Source: Mesostigma viride
Lineage: Eukaryota > Streptophyta > Mesostigmatophyceae > Mesostigmatales > Mesostigmataceae
Length of the DNA: 40,000 bases
Direction: 5' to 3'
NCBI GenBank assembly: GCA_009746045.1
Contig: RPFO01000868.1
Coordinates: 1 to 40,000, forward strand
Shown: positions 1 to 9,149 of the stretch, in pieces
Layout of the letters: the number at the start of each line of letters is the position of its first letter
How positions within the stretch are numbered: the stretch's first letter is position 1
The notes under the pieces: generated by a model
Told to the model about the DNA's origin: nothing
Databases searched by the model: none
Seen by the model: the letters and a program-made list of their open reading frames with translations, nothing else
Made by a program: the position numbers and the translations under genes

Positions 1-146
1 CGGGTAATAATGAGCGCTGTGTGGCGTGCACGCCGGGCAAGGCTAACCTTTGGGCCTTGGGCGTTCGGGCCGTGGGGGGTGGCGTGCGGGACTGCGGGAC
101 TGAGGGCGCGGCGCGGCGGGGCAAACGGGTGGCGTACCCGGCGCGC

Positions 147-246
147 GCATTAACTTGGTTGACCAGCGAATCTGTTATCGCTCGTAACATTGTGCGGAAC
201 CTTAGAAGCCGAGTGGCAAAAGGTTTCGCACAACAATATCCTGACT
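147..246. repeat. Dispersed repeat unit, left copy
   Basis: This stretch is repeated in direct orientation at 1390-1492. Shared landmarks are GGTTGACCAGCGA, TTATCGCT, GTGCGGAACCTTA and GAGTGGCAAAAG. Both copies contain an inverted repeat of the type GTGCGGAA...TTCCGCAC. The core resembles the repeat at 24031-24613 (GCCGGAACTTTTTGCC), so it may belong to the same short-element family. A 25-bp motif, TATGAGCGCAA followed by GTGGCGCTGATAT, also occurs twice between the copies (about 321 and 1137). Confidence 0.6.
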
Positions 247-370
247 AAAACCTAGCCTCTTGCATGGGCGAAGACGAATCACTAGGCTCGGAACACCCGC
301 AAATATGAAATATGAATAGTATGAGCGCAAGTGGCGCTGATATATGGGTATCTATCTTTACTCGATCCGC

Positions 371-505
371 CGTGCGCATGATAGACAAGGAGAAATGGGC
401 TGCCGTCTGCGATAAGTGACCTTCCTTGGGGCATTCTCCTGTTTTCTCCCCTTGCACGGGCCCCGCGCCCATGGCTAGAATGCAGGGTAGGAGTCCGCAG
501 GTGCA
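371..505 (+). repeat. Dispersed repeat S, copy 1
   Basis: This 130-bp segment reappears at 15536-15660 in the same orientation. Shared landmarks are CATGATAGACAAGGAGAA, TCTGCGATAAG, CTCCTGTTTTCTCCC and TAGAATGCAGG. Both copies lie next to a (TTAC)/(GTAA)-tailed retroposon. No coding function is visible; the short ORF across it is probably chance. Confidence 0.6.
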
Positions 506-603
506 GGTTATAATTGCCCCTGAGGATAGCCGCTACACTAACACCTCGTCTGCCACTACAGTAGAGGACAGCTAGCTCAGATGAGGATTATATCCCCCTC
601 TAG

Positions 604-1128
<525 letters not shown>

Positions 1129-1159
1129 GGATAAGAATATGAGCGCAACACGGTGGCGC

Positions 1160-1251
1160 TGATATGAATATGAATATGAATATGAATATGAATATGAATA
1201 TGAATATGAATATGAATTATGAATATGAATATTGAATATGAATATGAATAA
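1160..1251. repeat. (ATGAAT)n hexamer array
   Basis: About 15 near-perfect copies of ATGAAT/ATATGA. The array follows the GTGGCGCTGATAT motif that also occurs at about 335. No gene. Confidence 0.9.
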
Positions 1252-1306
1252 CAATGGGCGCCGCGGGTGTTCAAATTGGGGGGAAACAATTCATCTCCGA
1301 GTGCAT

Positions 1307-1317
1307 GGATTCGAACC
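1307..1317 (-). other. tRNA-like B-box, copy 1
   Basis: The minus strand reads GGTTCGAATCC, a match to the RNA polymerase III B-box and T-arm of tRNAs. The flanks do not form a proper T-stem, so this is not a tRNA gene. The same 11-mer occurs at 24242-24252 and 36788-36798, both inside short AGTTA-type elements. Confidence 0.5.
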
Positions 1318-1389
1318 TGTGCTCGAAGGGACATATAGTAGATCTTAAACAGGATAGTATTGTGCGGCCGGAAGCCTTTTTGCCACTGC

Positions 1390-1492
1390 GCATTAGCTTT
1401 GGTTGACCAGCGAGTGATTATCGCTTGGTAATATTTGTGCGGAACCTTAAGAAGCTGAGTGGCAAAAGTTTCCGCACAAATATTAACCTCAC
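1390..1492. repeat. Dispersed repeat unit, right copy
   Basis: Direct repeat of 147-246. It holds the inverted pair AATATTTGTGCGGAA / TTCCGCACAAATATT (about 1428 and 1472). It ends at CACTAACT, the same terminal CTAACT seen in the AGTTA-type elements elsewhere in the window. Confidence 0.6.
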
Positions 1493-1559
1493 TAACTAGA
1501 CCCTGTTTTGGGCTCAGTTTGCAGGCGAAAGCCAGCGCGGCGGGTCACTCTAGTGCTGA

Positions 1560-1748
1560 AGTAAGCAAGTGTAAGTAAGTAAGTAAGTAAGTAGAAGTAA
1601 GTAAGTAAGTAAGTTAGTAAGTAAAAAAAGTATAGGTACTTGCGTGTCAGCGCATGGGCATGCCACGGAGCATGCACTATATGCTAAGCTCATTAGAAAA
1701 ATATACACGAAAGTTACAAATATCGTCTGCATCATGGCCCGGCCCAAC
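1560..1748 (-). mobile_element. Short retroposon with (TTAC)n tail, copy 2
   Basis: Minus-strand copy of the 604-723 body, ending in about 60 bp of TTAC units (seen as GTAA on the plus strand at 1567-1623). It keeps the ATCGTCTGCATCATG end and the GTGTCAGCGCATGGGCATGCC region. It is diverged from copy 1 by scattered changes. Confidence 0.6.
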
Positions 1749-1915
1749 AAAGAGAGCATACCTATGCTGAACCAGGTGGTTCAGCACGAGATTGGGTTAG
1801 GACTGACCATGCAGATCTGGTTGTAACTGATTAGGCTGTCCGTCACAGATCATACGTAAGTTAGGGTTAAGCTACATAAACTCTGGCCAGCCATTGTTGG
1901 CGGCTGACCATGCAG

Positions 1916-2000
1916 CAGTAAGTAAGTAAGTACTTGCGTGTCATGCGCAAAGGCATGCCACGGAGTACTATGCTAATCTCATTAGAAAAAAAGTAATGCA
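1916..2000 (-). mobile_element. Short retroposon, truncated copy 3
   Basis: Minus-strand copy of the same body, lacking the distal 30-40 bp and with only three or four TTAC units. Landmarks are GTACTTGCGTGTCATGCGCA and CTATGCTAATCTCATTAGAA. Loss of the 5' end with the 3' tail kept is typical of target-primed reverse transcription. Confidence 0.55.
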
Positions 2001-2147
2001 GCAGTACATATGCCAACGTTATCCTAATGCCAAGGTGTCTCATCGTCCATTCGTGAGCCATTTGGCATTCGCCCACTGCATTAGACTGTACCCACCTGGC
2101 ACGGTCAGAGCGGCACCAACTCCCACGACGAGTGGACCCCTGGGAAT
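2001..2147 (+). pseudogene. Possible upstream flank of the split LINE
   Basis: This is the sequence directly left of the LTR element. Joined across the GGAAT target duplication it is contiguous with the LINE fragment at 10603. One frame stays open through the join for a few dozen codons, but I see no domain motif here. Its membership in the LINE is inferred from position only. Confidence 0.3.
2143..2147. repeat. Target-site duplication GGAAT, left
   Basis: GGAAT abuts the left LTR and is repeated exactly at 10598-10602 after the right LTR. It fixes the ends of the element at 2148 and 10597. Confidence 0.85.
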
Positions 2148-2795
2148 AGTTAGCGAACAGCCAGAACTGTGAGTTCCTGGTCTCTCGCGCCACACAACGG
2201 GATGAGCCAAAGTTGCAAAGGCAGCAACCTTTTAACCCGTGCACCAAGCCACGACCACGGTGAGCGGTTCCACGACCAATGTGGGAGCCTCGGTTCGTGC
2301 TTGCCAAGATAGCTGGTCATCCCCCATGACCAAGCTATATCCTTTGCGTTGTTCCTCGTTCCCATCGGTGTGACGAGGCACGTGCAGGCAGGCAAGCAAA
2401 TCCTCAACGTCCACTGGCATCAGTGCAGAGCCAGGACGAACTGGATTTGCCTAGACTCTGCAACCTAGGAAGTACAGGACCTGTCACAAGCCTGCAAGGC
2501 CTAGTATCCTTGCAGACCTGTGCCAGTTCCTGTAGTCCACCAGTCACAGGCTGCTGCTCCTCTGGTCTACGTGGACCACAGTCACGTGATAGTCAGGCTA
2601 AGCCTGTGCAGGCACGGCCTGCCACGTGTCCTGTCCACTATACCAGAGGACTGTACCTAGTCGGCCACGGACGGCTAGGACTTCGGGACCTCATATCTTT
2701 CTCGTCCCTTGTCTGTTTCAGGCGGTCAGCACGGCGTTGGAAAGGTCTTTCCAAACTGCATCCACTTAGCATATTGGTTGCCCAAAATGCTAACT
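2148..2795 (-). repeat. 3' LTR of the Copia-type element
   Basis: Direct repeat of 9949-10597. It begins AGTTAGCG and ends GCTAACT, so it carries the 7-bp terminal inverted repeat AGTTAGC/GCTAACT. The short ORFs found in both copies are LTR shadows and not genes. Confidence 0.9.
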
Positions 2796-2815
2796 CCAAC
2801 CCTTTCTTCTTTTGG
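2796..2815 (-). other. Polypurine tract
   Basis: On the minus strand AAAAGAAGAAAGGG followed by TTGG lies directly against the 3' LTR, the expected place of the plus-strand primer. It confirms the element's orientation. Confidence 0.75.
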
Positions 2816-3799
2816 AGCTGGACCAGCTTGAAACAACCTAACCTTGCTTGTGCCCACTCAGCCACAGACCGCTTGGTCCCTTGAGGTTGATCAGACCTTT
2901 GAGGGCCCAGGTTCCTGCCTCCTTTGGGTAACAACATATCTGCCCTTGGACCAGGCTAGGTGTACTGGCCAGTGAATCAGAGGTCACCCCAGGTTATCCC
3001 CTGACCCCTTGGTCAGCTCCCAACCTTTCCTTGGGAACTTGGTGCTAGATTAAAGTCAAGGCACATTACCTAGTCCAATGGCTGGGATTACAGGATGCCA
3101 AGAACGTACTATTGTGAGTTCCTGATCTTTCACAGTTATCACAGGCGCCCGTTCTTATGGCGCCCGCCTTGGCCAGCCTTTCCCTTTTATGCTCAAAGAG
3201 ACTCAGGTAGCACCTACAAATACTGCCTCTTGGGGAGCCCATGTCTTCACTGGGTGTTAAGCCCAGGAATCACTCATGCCAGGCTGTGGCTCTGCTGGGG
3301 AATTGAACCCCACCCCAACCTCCAGGTTTATAGGTGACCTGGAACTTTACACAAGAGAAACATTACAACCATGGAACAACATGAGAATGACATGACATGA
3401 TTATGTTTTATTCAAGCATTATATAACCCAGAATGTGGCCCCTGGCAACCATGTTCCACATGGTCACACAACCAGGTTCTTTATTAGCAACAGGTTGGAA
3501 ACAAGCACTAGAAAACATATATACAGCAACCTGTAAGAACCAACATTCGGGTTGCCCTTGCATGGCCTAACTGTTTGAGGCCAAAGGCGTCGACTTAAGT
3601 CCTGGCGACTCTTCTGAACCCCATGGGGAGGGCCAGGCATGATTCTCAGCTGGTAGGAGTGACATTCCACACCAACTCCTGTCCAGGAGGGTGTACCTAA
3701 CCCTGAAGGACCGGCTGTCAACCAGTAAGCACCAGTCACCACTTGGTACTTTGGTCAAGCAGCCCACTGGGGCACCCAAGCTGAAGCAAGGCCTGGTCT
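2816..3799 (-). other. Non-coding 3' region of the Copia-type element
   Basis: About 1 kb between the RNase H end and the polypurine tract. I find no conserved domain in any frame. Short ORFs on both strands are of chance length. A long 3' untranslated region fits, but a degraded extra ORF cannot be excluded. Confidence 0.5.
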
Positions 3800-4165
3800 C
3801 TATGGCCGCCCGTGTAAGGGGTCCATGAGCCCACGGAGCAGGGGGTACTGCCTCTCCGCCTTCTCCTCCAGCTTGGTGAGGGCATCTGCAGGGTTGTCCA
3901 CACCAGGCACATGTTCAATGTGAGCTAGGTAGGACATCTCCTTGAGCAACAAGTAGTCAAGGTCCCTGCTCCTGGCCAGCTGCCTGTGCACAAATTGCAC
4001 CATGCCCATGCTATCAGTCCTCACCAGTGTGTGCAGCTGCAACCTACAGGAAGCCACTTGACATAGCTGGTAGAAGAGCTCCCTCAAGTAAAGAGCAGTA
4101 TGCAGCCCTTCACAGATTGCCCTGCACTCAGCAATATCACTGCTGGGTGTAACCCTGTTCTGCAA
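3800..4165 (-). CDS. RNase H, C-terminal part (Copia type)
   Basis: This 121-codon reading (start not genuine) carries the second half of the Copia RNase H. The block SSDIAECRAICEGLHTALYL holds the catalytic Glu region and is followed by RTDS with the third acidic residue. HVPGVDNPADALTK is the family's closing ADxLTK signature. RNase H removes template RNA during minus-strand DNA synthesis. It continues the reading at 4213-4782 after a shift in a G-rich run near 4230, where one base appears to be missing. In frame, the bridge reads GRAAALVTLEQ before the QNRVTPSSDIAE block. Confidence 0.85.
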   Translation of the reverse strand: MQNRVTPSSDIAECRAICEGLHTALYLRELFYQLCQVASCRLQLHTLVRTDSMGMVQFVHRQLARSRDLDYLLLKEMSYLAHIEHVPGVDNPADALTKLEEKAERQYPLLRGLMDPLHGRP

Positions 4166-4212
4166 CCGACTGTACCAGGTAACAAGTGAGGTGTGATCTT
4201 GCTCCAGGGTAA

Positions 4213-4782
4213 CTAATGCTGCTGCCCGCCCCTGACCTCTGTGACCTTCCTATTGTCCATAGAACTGTCCACATAGAGAACCATGTCAAGGGGCTTGTAC
4301 AAATCCACAGGACCCAGTATGAGAGGGGGAGACATCATGACAGCCTGCACCACACTCTCAGCACCCACCTCAACCAGCTGGGAATCAGTAAGTCGACTCA
4401 GAACCAGCAAGTCAGGGGCACATATACTTGCAAGCCATGCCAGCATGCCCCTGATGGTAGCACACCTAGCCTGCGTGATGGGCTCCTGCAATGCATCTAC
4501 AATCTGCTGTGGGTAGTCCTTACCACCCTCCATCCTGATGAACCACGAGCCCTTGGCTTGGAACAACGTAGCCTGCATGCCACAGAAGACCATAGGCTCA
4601 TTCTCCACCATGTGCTGTATCTTACCCAGCTCAAACCGCTTCTGGATCTTAGCCAAGACAGCCTCAACCCAGTCTGGTGGACCTATGAGATGCAGGTCAT
4701 CACCATGCAGTGAGGCAAAGACAGGAAGGCCATTGTAGGACCCTTGGAACAAACAGGGATCCACTGGAGACACAGAACCCAC
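4213..4782 (-). CDS. Reverse transcriptase palm end and RNase H start
   Basis: This reading begins with the Copia block SPVDPCLF and reaches the catalytic motif as SLHGDDLHLIGPP, where most Copia elements have YVDDL. It then runs through FELGKIQ and the FCGMQ (usually FLGMQ) block into the connection region. It ends with VLYVDSSMDN, the first catalytic Asp of RNase H. It follows the 4783-6001 reading after a one-base shift near 4783-4790 and is followed by another shift at about 4230. The HGDD form should be checked, because a His before GDD is not usual. Confidence 0.85.
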   Translation of the reverse strand: MGSVSPVDPCLFQGSYNGLPVFASLHGDDLHLIGPPDWVEAVLAKIQKRFELGKIQHMVENEPMVFCGMQATLFQAKGSWFIRMEGGKDYPQQIVDALQEPITQARCATIRGMLAWLASICAPDLLVLSRLTDSQLVEVGAESVVQAVMMSPPLILGPVDLYKPLDMVLYVDSSMDNRKVTEVRGGQQH

Positions 4783-6001
4783 AAGTATTCTTCAAGAATT
4801 TCTCTAGGCTCTTTCTCCAGATAATGGGACTGGACCTGAGACCTTCCAACCCTTTCAGAATTCTCAGGTACCTGGCCTTTATCTCTGCTCTCCATACAGC
4901 AGGTACAGTCACAAAGAAAGGAGGGATATCTCTCCAAGTCTGCCTAGCCTGATCTTGGTCACCCTTGAGAAAAGCCCTCTTGAAATCAATCAGCACAGAG
5001 CTATAGGGCACACCCTTAACCAGAAAAGACAGAAATATACACAGCAGAATCCTCCACGTGTCATGCAGCATCCCTGGAGTATAGAGCTCCTCATCTAACA
5101 ACTGGCCAGTGCCATGATACTCGGTTACAACTGGTCTGACATGTGGCACCTGGACACCATCAACCTCCTTGAGCTTGAGGACAAACATCAATCTGAGCAG
5201 CTGGTGAACTTCTGGCAGCTCATCCACAGGTTCTGCACAGTTGGAAACTATCCACTCATGCCCAGAAGCAACAAAGCCAAGAGTCCATGCCTTAGCCATC
5301 TTGGGGCTCTGCATCATCTCGACTAGCTGGCGCCAGGGAATAGGACTGTGAGCAGCTATCTGGTACCTGTTTACCCCTAACTGCCTTGGATCAAAGGTGG
5401 TTGGGATTATCAACAAGTCCTCAGCTATGGGCTCCTGACTCTGAGGACCCTCAGCTGGCTGACTCCTAACAGCCTTCACCGCCACTGCAAGACCCTGGGA
5501 ATAGTGATATCTTTCAAGGGGGAGGCTGCCCCTGCCTTCTAGTGCCAACTCATCAGAGGTCAAAGTAACCCCTGGCATGCACAAGAAGTTCTGTCCCAGA
5601 ATGGCAGGCCCCTTATAGCCCTCTACCACACAGAACGTGGTGGGCACCCCTAAGATAGGCACACTCACTTCCCCAAGGATCTTCATGGACACCTTTCCTG
5701 AGAAATCAGACACAGCAAGGCAACTGGGATGGGACATCTGTAAGCCTACAGCATCCTCTTCCCTGATGACAGACACCTGTGAGTTGGTATCTACCTCCAT
5801 TGTAGCTGCCCAGCACGACCCCCACCCCGTGAGCTTGGATACCTTGGGATCATGTTTGCTGCGCATGAGTGCTCGGATGACGTCCGCCATGAGAGGCCCC
5901 CGGGCCTTAGGTGGCTGCCCCGTCCCCTCTGGCCTTGTGACAGTTGCTTCAGCAGCCTCCTCCTGCTCGTCATCTTCCAGCAGGGACAGACCATCATCCA
6001 C
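4783..6001 (-). CDS. Aspartic protease-like segment plus N-terminal reverse transcriptase
   Basis: Residues 66-140 look like a retropepsin. MEVDTNSQVSVI is the DTG-type active site with Asn in place of Gly (Asp71), followed by GEVSVPILG and the closing ILGQNFL (134-140), as in ILGxDFL. Reverse transcriptase follows: PHVRPVVTEYHGTGQ (KARLV-like), YTPGMLHDTWRILL, IDFKRAFLKGD with catalytic Asp339, then IPPFF and LKGLEGLRSSPIIW, equal to the KSLYGLKQSPR..W block. A protease downstream of the integrase is not the normal Copia order. The frame overlaps the integrase reading by about 210 bases, offset by one base. The start is uncertain because the reading is probably part of a polyprotein. Confidence 0.8.
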
Positions 6002-7068
6002 ACCAGAGGATTGTTAGCTGCTGCTGCCTGGCTCTGGCCTGGCTCCTCAACCCAGCTGGGAGGGCCTGGCCCGTCTGCAGGCCAGATTGCATGTGGCCTT
6101 CTTTCCTTGACATGAGCCCAGGACAACCTGTACACGTGCCTTGGATCCTTTTCCAAAGCCACCAGGCAAGATCTGTTAGCTTCTTCCACACGAGTGACAA
6201 CCCCATCCTGCCACTTCCCCCGCTTGCCTGGAATAGATGGTTCCTTCCACATCCTGACCTTCAGCCCCACCTGAGGCCTCAGCACATTCCAGTTCTTGTC
6301 CTTACGTCTCAGCTGGGCAAATAACCTATCTGCCTTCCTAAGACTGGCCTGCACCACGTTCTCAGGTAACAAGCTATACTGCAGGGCCAGGGGAGAGACA
6401 GCCACACCATCAAAGTAATAGTTAACCCTGTGGTTCAGCTGCTCTTCTATCCCCTTACACCAGGCTGCCCTCTCTAAGGCAGATGCCACAAGTGGCACTG
6501 ACTCTGCTGCTAGCACCACTGTCTTCACTTCACGTATGGATCTCTCTACAGCCCCTTGCTGCCCATGACTCTCCCTGGGGACTACTACCAGCTTACAAGG
6601 CAGCTGGTCCTGATGCTTGAGCAAACAGTCAAACTGCAAGTCTGCCTGCACACTCTTGCACACCCCAAAGCCTGGGATCAGGGCCTTCATACCCAACAAC
6701 AAGTGGTGCTCCTGCATACCAGGCAGAACGTCTATCAGCCTATATCTGCTGAACCTGTCCACTGCCACCAATATATACAAGCCCCTGATATGCTGGATAT
6801 CCATCTGGATGTCGCCACGCTCCCTAGCAGGCTCCCTAGCATGGGACTGAGGTGGGTGAACAGCATTCTCCTGGCAACCACAGTTCTCAGCAGCAGCCTG
6901 GCATGCCTCCCACAAAGGCTCCCTACCTAGCTTCCAAGCAAACATTGCTGCCTGCCCAGAATGCCCAAACATATGATGCAATCTATGGCCAGCCTCAGCA
7001 TAGCTCAGCACTCTGTCAGTACTGACCTGGCGAGACGTCTGAACCGTGTGTGGGGACACATGATCCAC
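6002..7068 (-). CDS. Retroviral-type integrase (Copia)
   Basis: The reading holds a zinc-binding-like region with His28/31/32/36 and Cys56/63/65. The catalytic core follows: IQMDIQHIRGL with Asp90, SVQADLQFD with Asp143, and HGQQGAVERSIREVK with Glu175, about 31 residues later, giving a DDE triad. The C-terminal part (VGLKVRMWKEPSIPGKRGKWQDGVVTRVEE region) looks like a small beta-rich DNA-binding domain. Integrase inserts the cDNA and makes the 5-bp duplication. The same frame stays open to 5791 in overlap with the protease reading, but its meaning is lost near 6000. The upstream extension in frame is Gly/Ser/Pro-rich. Confidence 0.85.
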
Positions 7069-7360
7069 TCCTGAGGTTCCAGGGCTTCCTGCAGGCCATC
7101 CTGACTCCCCAAGCCAGGTCCTGCTCCCTGGACCGCTCCAGGCCCTTCCAGCAAGGTTTGGCCCTCCAGGCCAGCACCTGCTGGAGACCCACCACCTGCA
7201 TGAGGCATAGGGAATTCAGCTGCAGCATTGTTATTGCAATCCAGTGGAAGAACAACATCTTTACACCCTTGGTGCTGCACAAGGGGCACACCCCCATCCT
7301 TATGTACATCCAACACACCTTCCCCAAGGGGTGATTGACTATTTACAGGGGATGATGTAG
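7069..7360 (-). other. Spacer between gag and integrase
   Basis: In Copia elements the protease normally sits here. All minus-strand frames are partly open and read as Gly/Ala/Pro-rich linker, including one 103-codon reading. None shows a D-T/S-G active site or an ILG-x-D-F motif. This absence supports the unusual domain order called downstream. Confidence 0.5.
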
Positions 7361-7956
7361 CTAGTCACTGCTGCCCGACTGGCCCCCTGCCCCAGCAGGC
7401 TTGGCCTTCCTGTCAGGACACTCACGACGCCAGTGACCTTCCTTGCCACACACAAAGCATGCTCCACCCTTCTTCCCAGACCCAGCCCCACCCTTGCCAG
7501 GCTTTCCCTGGCCTCCCTGAGACTGTCCACCCTGCTTGCCCTGGTTGCCTTGAGCTTGGCCCTTGCCTTGCCCTTGGCCACCCTTACCCTGCTGACCACC
7601 AGCTTGCTGGCTCCCAACCCCTCCTTGGGAACCTGCACCCTTGCCACCCTGAGCCCCCTGCCTCTGGCGCCTGAAGCGCTTACGCTTGTTGGGCCTTGCC
7701 CCATCACGGGCTGGGTACCCGGGGACATCACCTTGGCCCTGCACAGCGGAGGTGGCATTGCTGCCATGGGACTGGATAGCTTTGCAGGCAGGATCTGGCT
7801 TCCTTATGCTGAGGATTACAAGCTCCAGAGCACGCAAGGAGCCATCAGTCTGGTTAAGAAACATGCGGGCACTGTTCCTCCCATCCACACTCAAACCCAT
7901 ACGGTCCAGGAAATAGTCTGCCAAGGCCCTATCTGTGACCAGGAAGCCATACTTGG
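7361..7956 (-). CDS. Gag, C-terminal capsid and nucleocapsid part
   Basis: This reading continues the capsid (KGAKYGFLVTDRALADYFLDRMGL, then LNQTDGSLRALELVILSIRKPD) and enters a long Gly/Gln/Lys-rich basic linker. It ends with the zinc knuckle CFVCGKEGHWRREC, a perfect CX2CX4HX4C motif, just before the stop after SGSSD. The basic tail and knuckle bind and package RNA. It is joined to the upstream part by a one-base shift at the C-run 7957-7961 (G-run on the coding strand). Dropping one G gives the continuous reading RQGAKYG. Confidence 0.9.
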
Positions 7957-8321
7957 CCCCCTTGTCTGATACGGTTGAGCCTAGCCCATTCCTCTGCCAC
8001 AGGGCCCACTATCTCAAAGGTGTCATACTGATGTTTATAGTAGTTGGTGAGGTTGAGAACCTTGTCAGAGAACTCCTCCCTCAACCCATCCAGGAACTGT
8101 GCCCAGGTTAGCTTATCCTTGACACCAGTCCTAGCCTTTTCCCTGACACGCTCTGACGAGTCCCTGTTGCACGTGGACGAGTGAAACACTTGCACTAGGT
8201 TGACAGTGGGGTCCACGGAGAGCACAACCAGCTCCATGTCCTCTAGCCACTTGTCTAGAGCTTCCTGTGCTAGTGGTGGGTTAAGAGGCTTTTGTCCATT
8301 CATAAGCGTGACTGCACTCAT
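7957..8321 (-). CDS. Gag, N-terminal capsid part
   Basis: The reading starts at ATG 8321 (MSAVTLMNGQKPLNPP). It has the helical capsid-like pattern of Copia gag: EALDKWLEDMELVVLS, then LTWAQFLDGLREEFSDKVLNLTNYYKHQYDTF and EEWARLNRI. Its start codon overlaps the stop of the upstream reading (8318-8740) as ATGA. That overlap could mean reinitiation or frameshifting, or just a mutated single gag ORF. Confidence 0.85.
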
Positions 8322-8718
8322 GTGAGGTCTCGACCCTGGCAGCGCTTCACCGGCTCCACCACAGTGGGTGTCACAGTAACAACGCCACTTGGGCCAGCAA
8401 GCACAGGGGAGAGCACATCCACGTGAGGCCTCTTACCATTGCCGTCAGCGGAGGTGTCCCTCTTACGCTTCTCCACGGCAGGTTGCCCATTCGCCACCGT
8501 TATTGCATCAGATGCTCCTAGCGCCCGCGCCTTGCGCGCCTCCTCCACCGAGTCTTCGTGCCGTCTCTTGCTGCCTGGTCTCTTTCCCCCATCGCCCTCG
8601 CTGGCTGGGATCGCCTCCCCACCAGCTGCTCCTTGTCTTGCCGAGGCTCCTGGCTTGCTCCAGCCGGTGCCTCCATCTCGCCCTTGTCGCCGTCTCCCGG
8701 TTTGCCACGAGGCATTAT
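8318..8718 (-). CDS. Putative Gag N-terminal basic region
   Basis: Two overlapping frames are open. One starts at ATG 8718 (MPRGKPGDGDKGEMEAPAG). The other carries KRPGSKRRHEDSVEEARKARALG, KRKRDTSADGNGKRPHVDVLSP and ends TVVEPVKRCQGRDLT. The basic clusters resemble nuclear localisation signals. A natural protein would start in the first frame and move to the second near 8560-8600, implying one more shift. The assignment to gag rests on position directly upstream and on the ATGA overlap. Confidence 0.5.
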
Positions 8719-8811
8719 ATACAGTGGGATGGCAAAACAAAACAGGCGATAGACAAGGAAAACAGGCTCAAGCGCTGGTGCTGCCGGAAGAAGCCGCTGG
8801 ACGCTCCTCAG

Positions 8812-9149
8812 CTATGGCCTCCTCCTCACGCTCCTGCGCTGTGCGCGCCACCGGTGTCCCACGCGCGGAACTGAACGGACCTCCTCCGCGTTGTAAGGAC
8901 CTAATACCCGGCTCACCGGCCTCCCGGCTGGTGTCTGCTCCACCGGCAGCCTAGGCGCACTACCACGGCGATACCACTGCAGGTTCCTGACCCACCGACT
9001 GCCACCACCCCGCCTGTCGTTCCGTGACCCCCGACCAATCTCAGCGAAGTCGTGTTCTGGCTCAAACGGGATATGCAACTCCGCCCTACGCCGAGCTGAG
9101 TAGCCCTCGTTTGTGCCGTCCCCTTCGTCAATCTGCTGTGACGAACGAG
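8812..9149 (-). CDS. Possible C-terminal extension of the extra ORF
   Basis: In a second frame (open from 9285) the reading continues past the 9150 stop with SSQQIDEGDGTNEGYSARRR, then ELHIPFEPEHDFAEIGRGSRNDRRGG and a strongly Arg-rich tail. It looks like real protein, while the first frame stops at 9150. A single-base shift near 9150-9200 would join them. An Arg-rich end after a helical domain recalls nucleic-acid-binding tails of Gag-like proteins. Confidence 0.45.

Noticed and set aside
2150-2420. Identical small ORFs at 2150-2420 and 9951-10221
   Set aside because: They lie in the two LTR copies and are duplicated because the LTRs are; not genes.
8318-8321. ATGA stop-start overlap as a sign of a bacterial operon
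   Set aside because: The surroundings are clearly a eukaryotic LTR element. The overlap is more likely a mutation or a retroelement recoding site.
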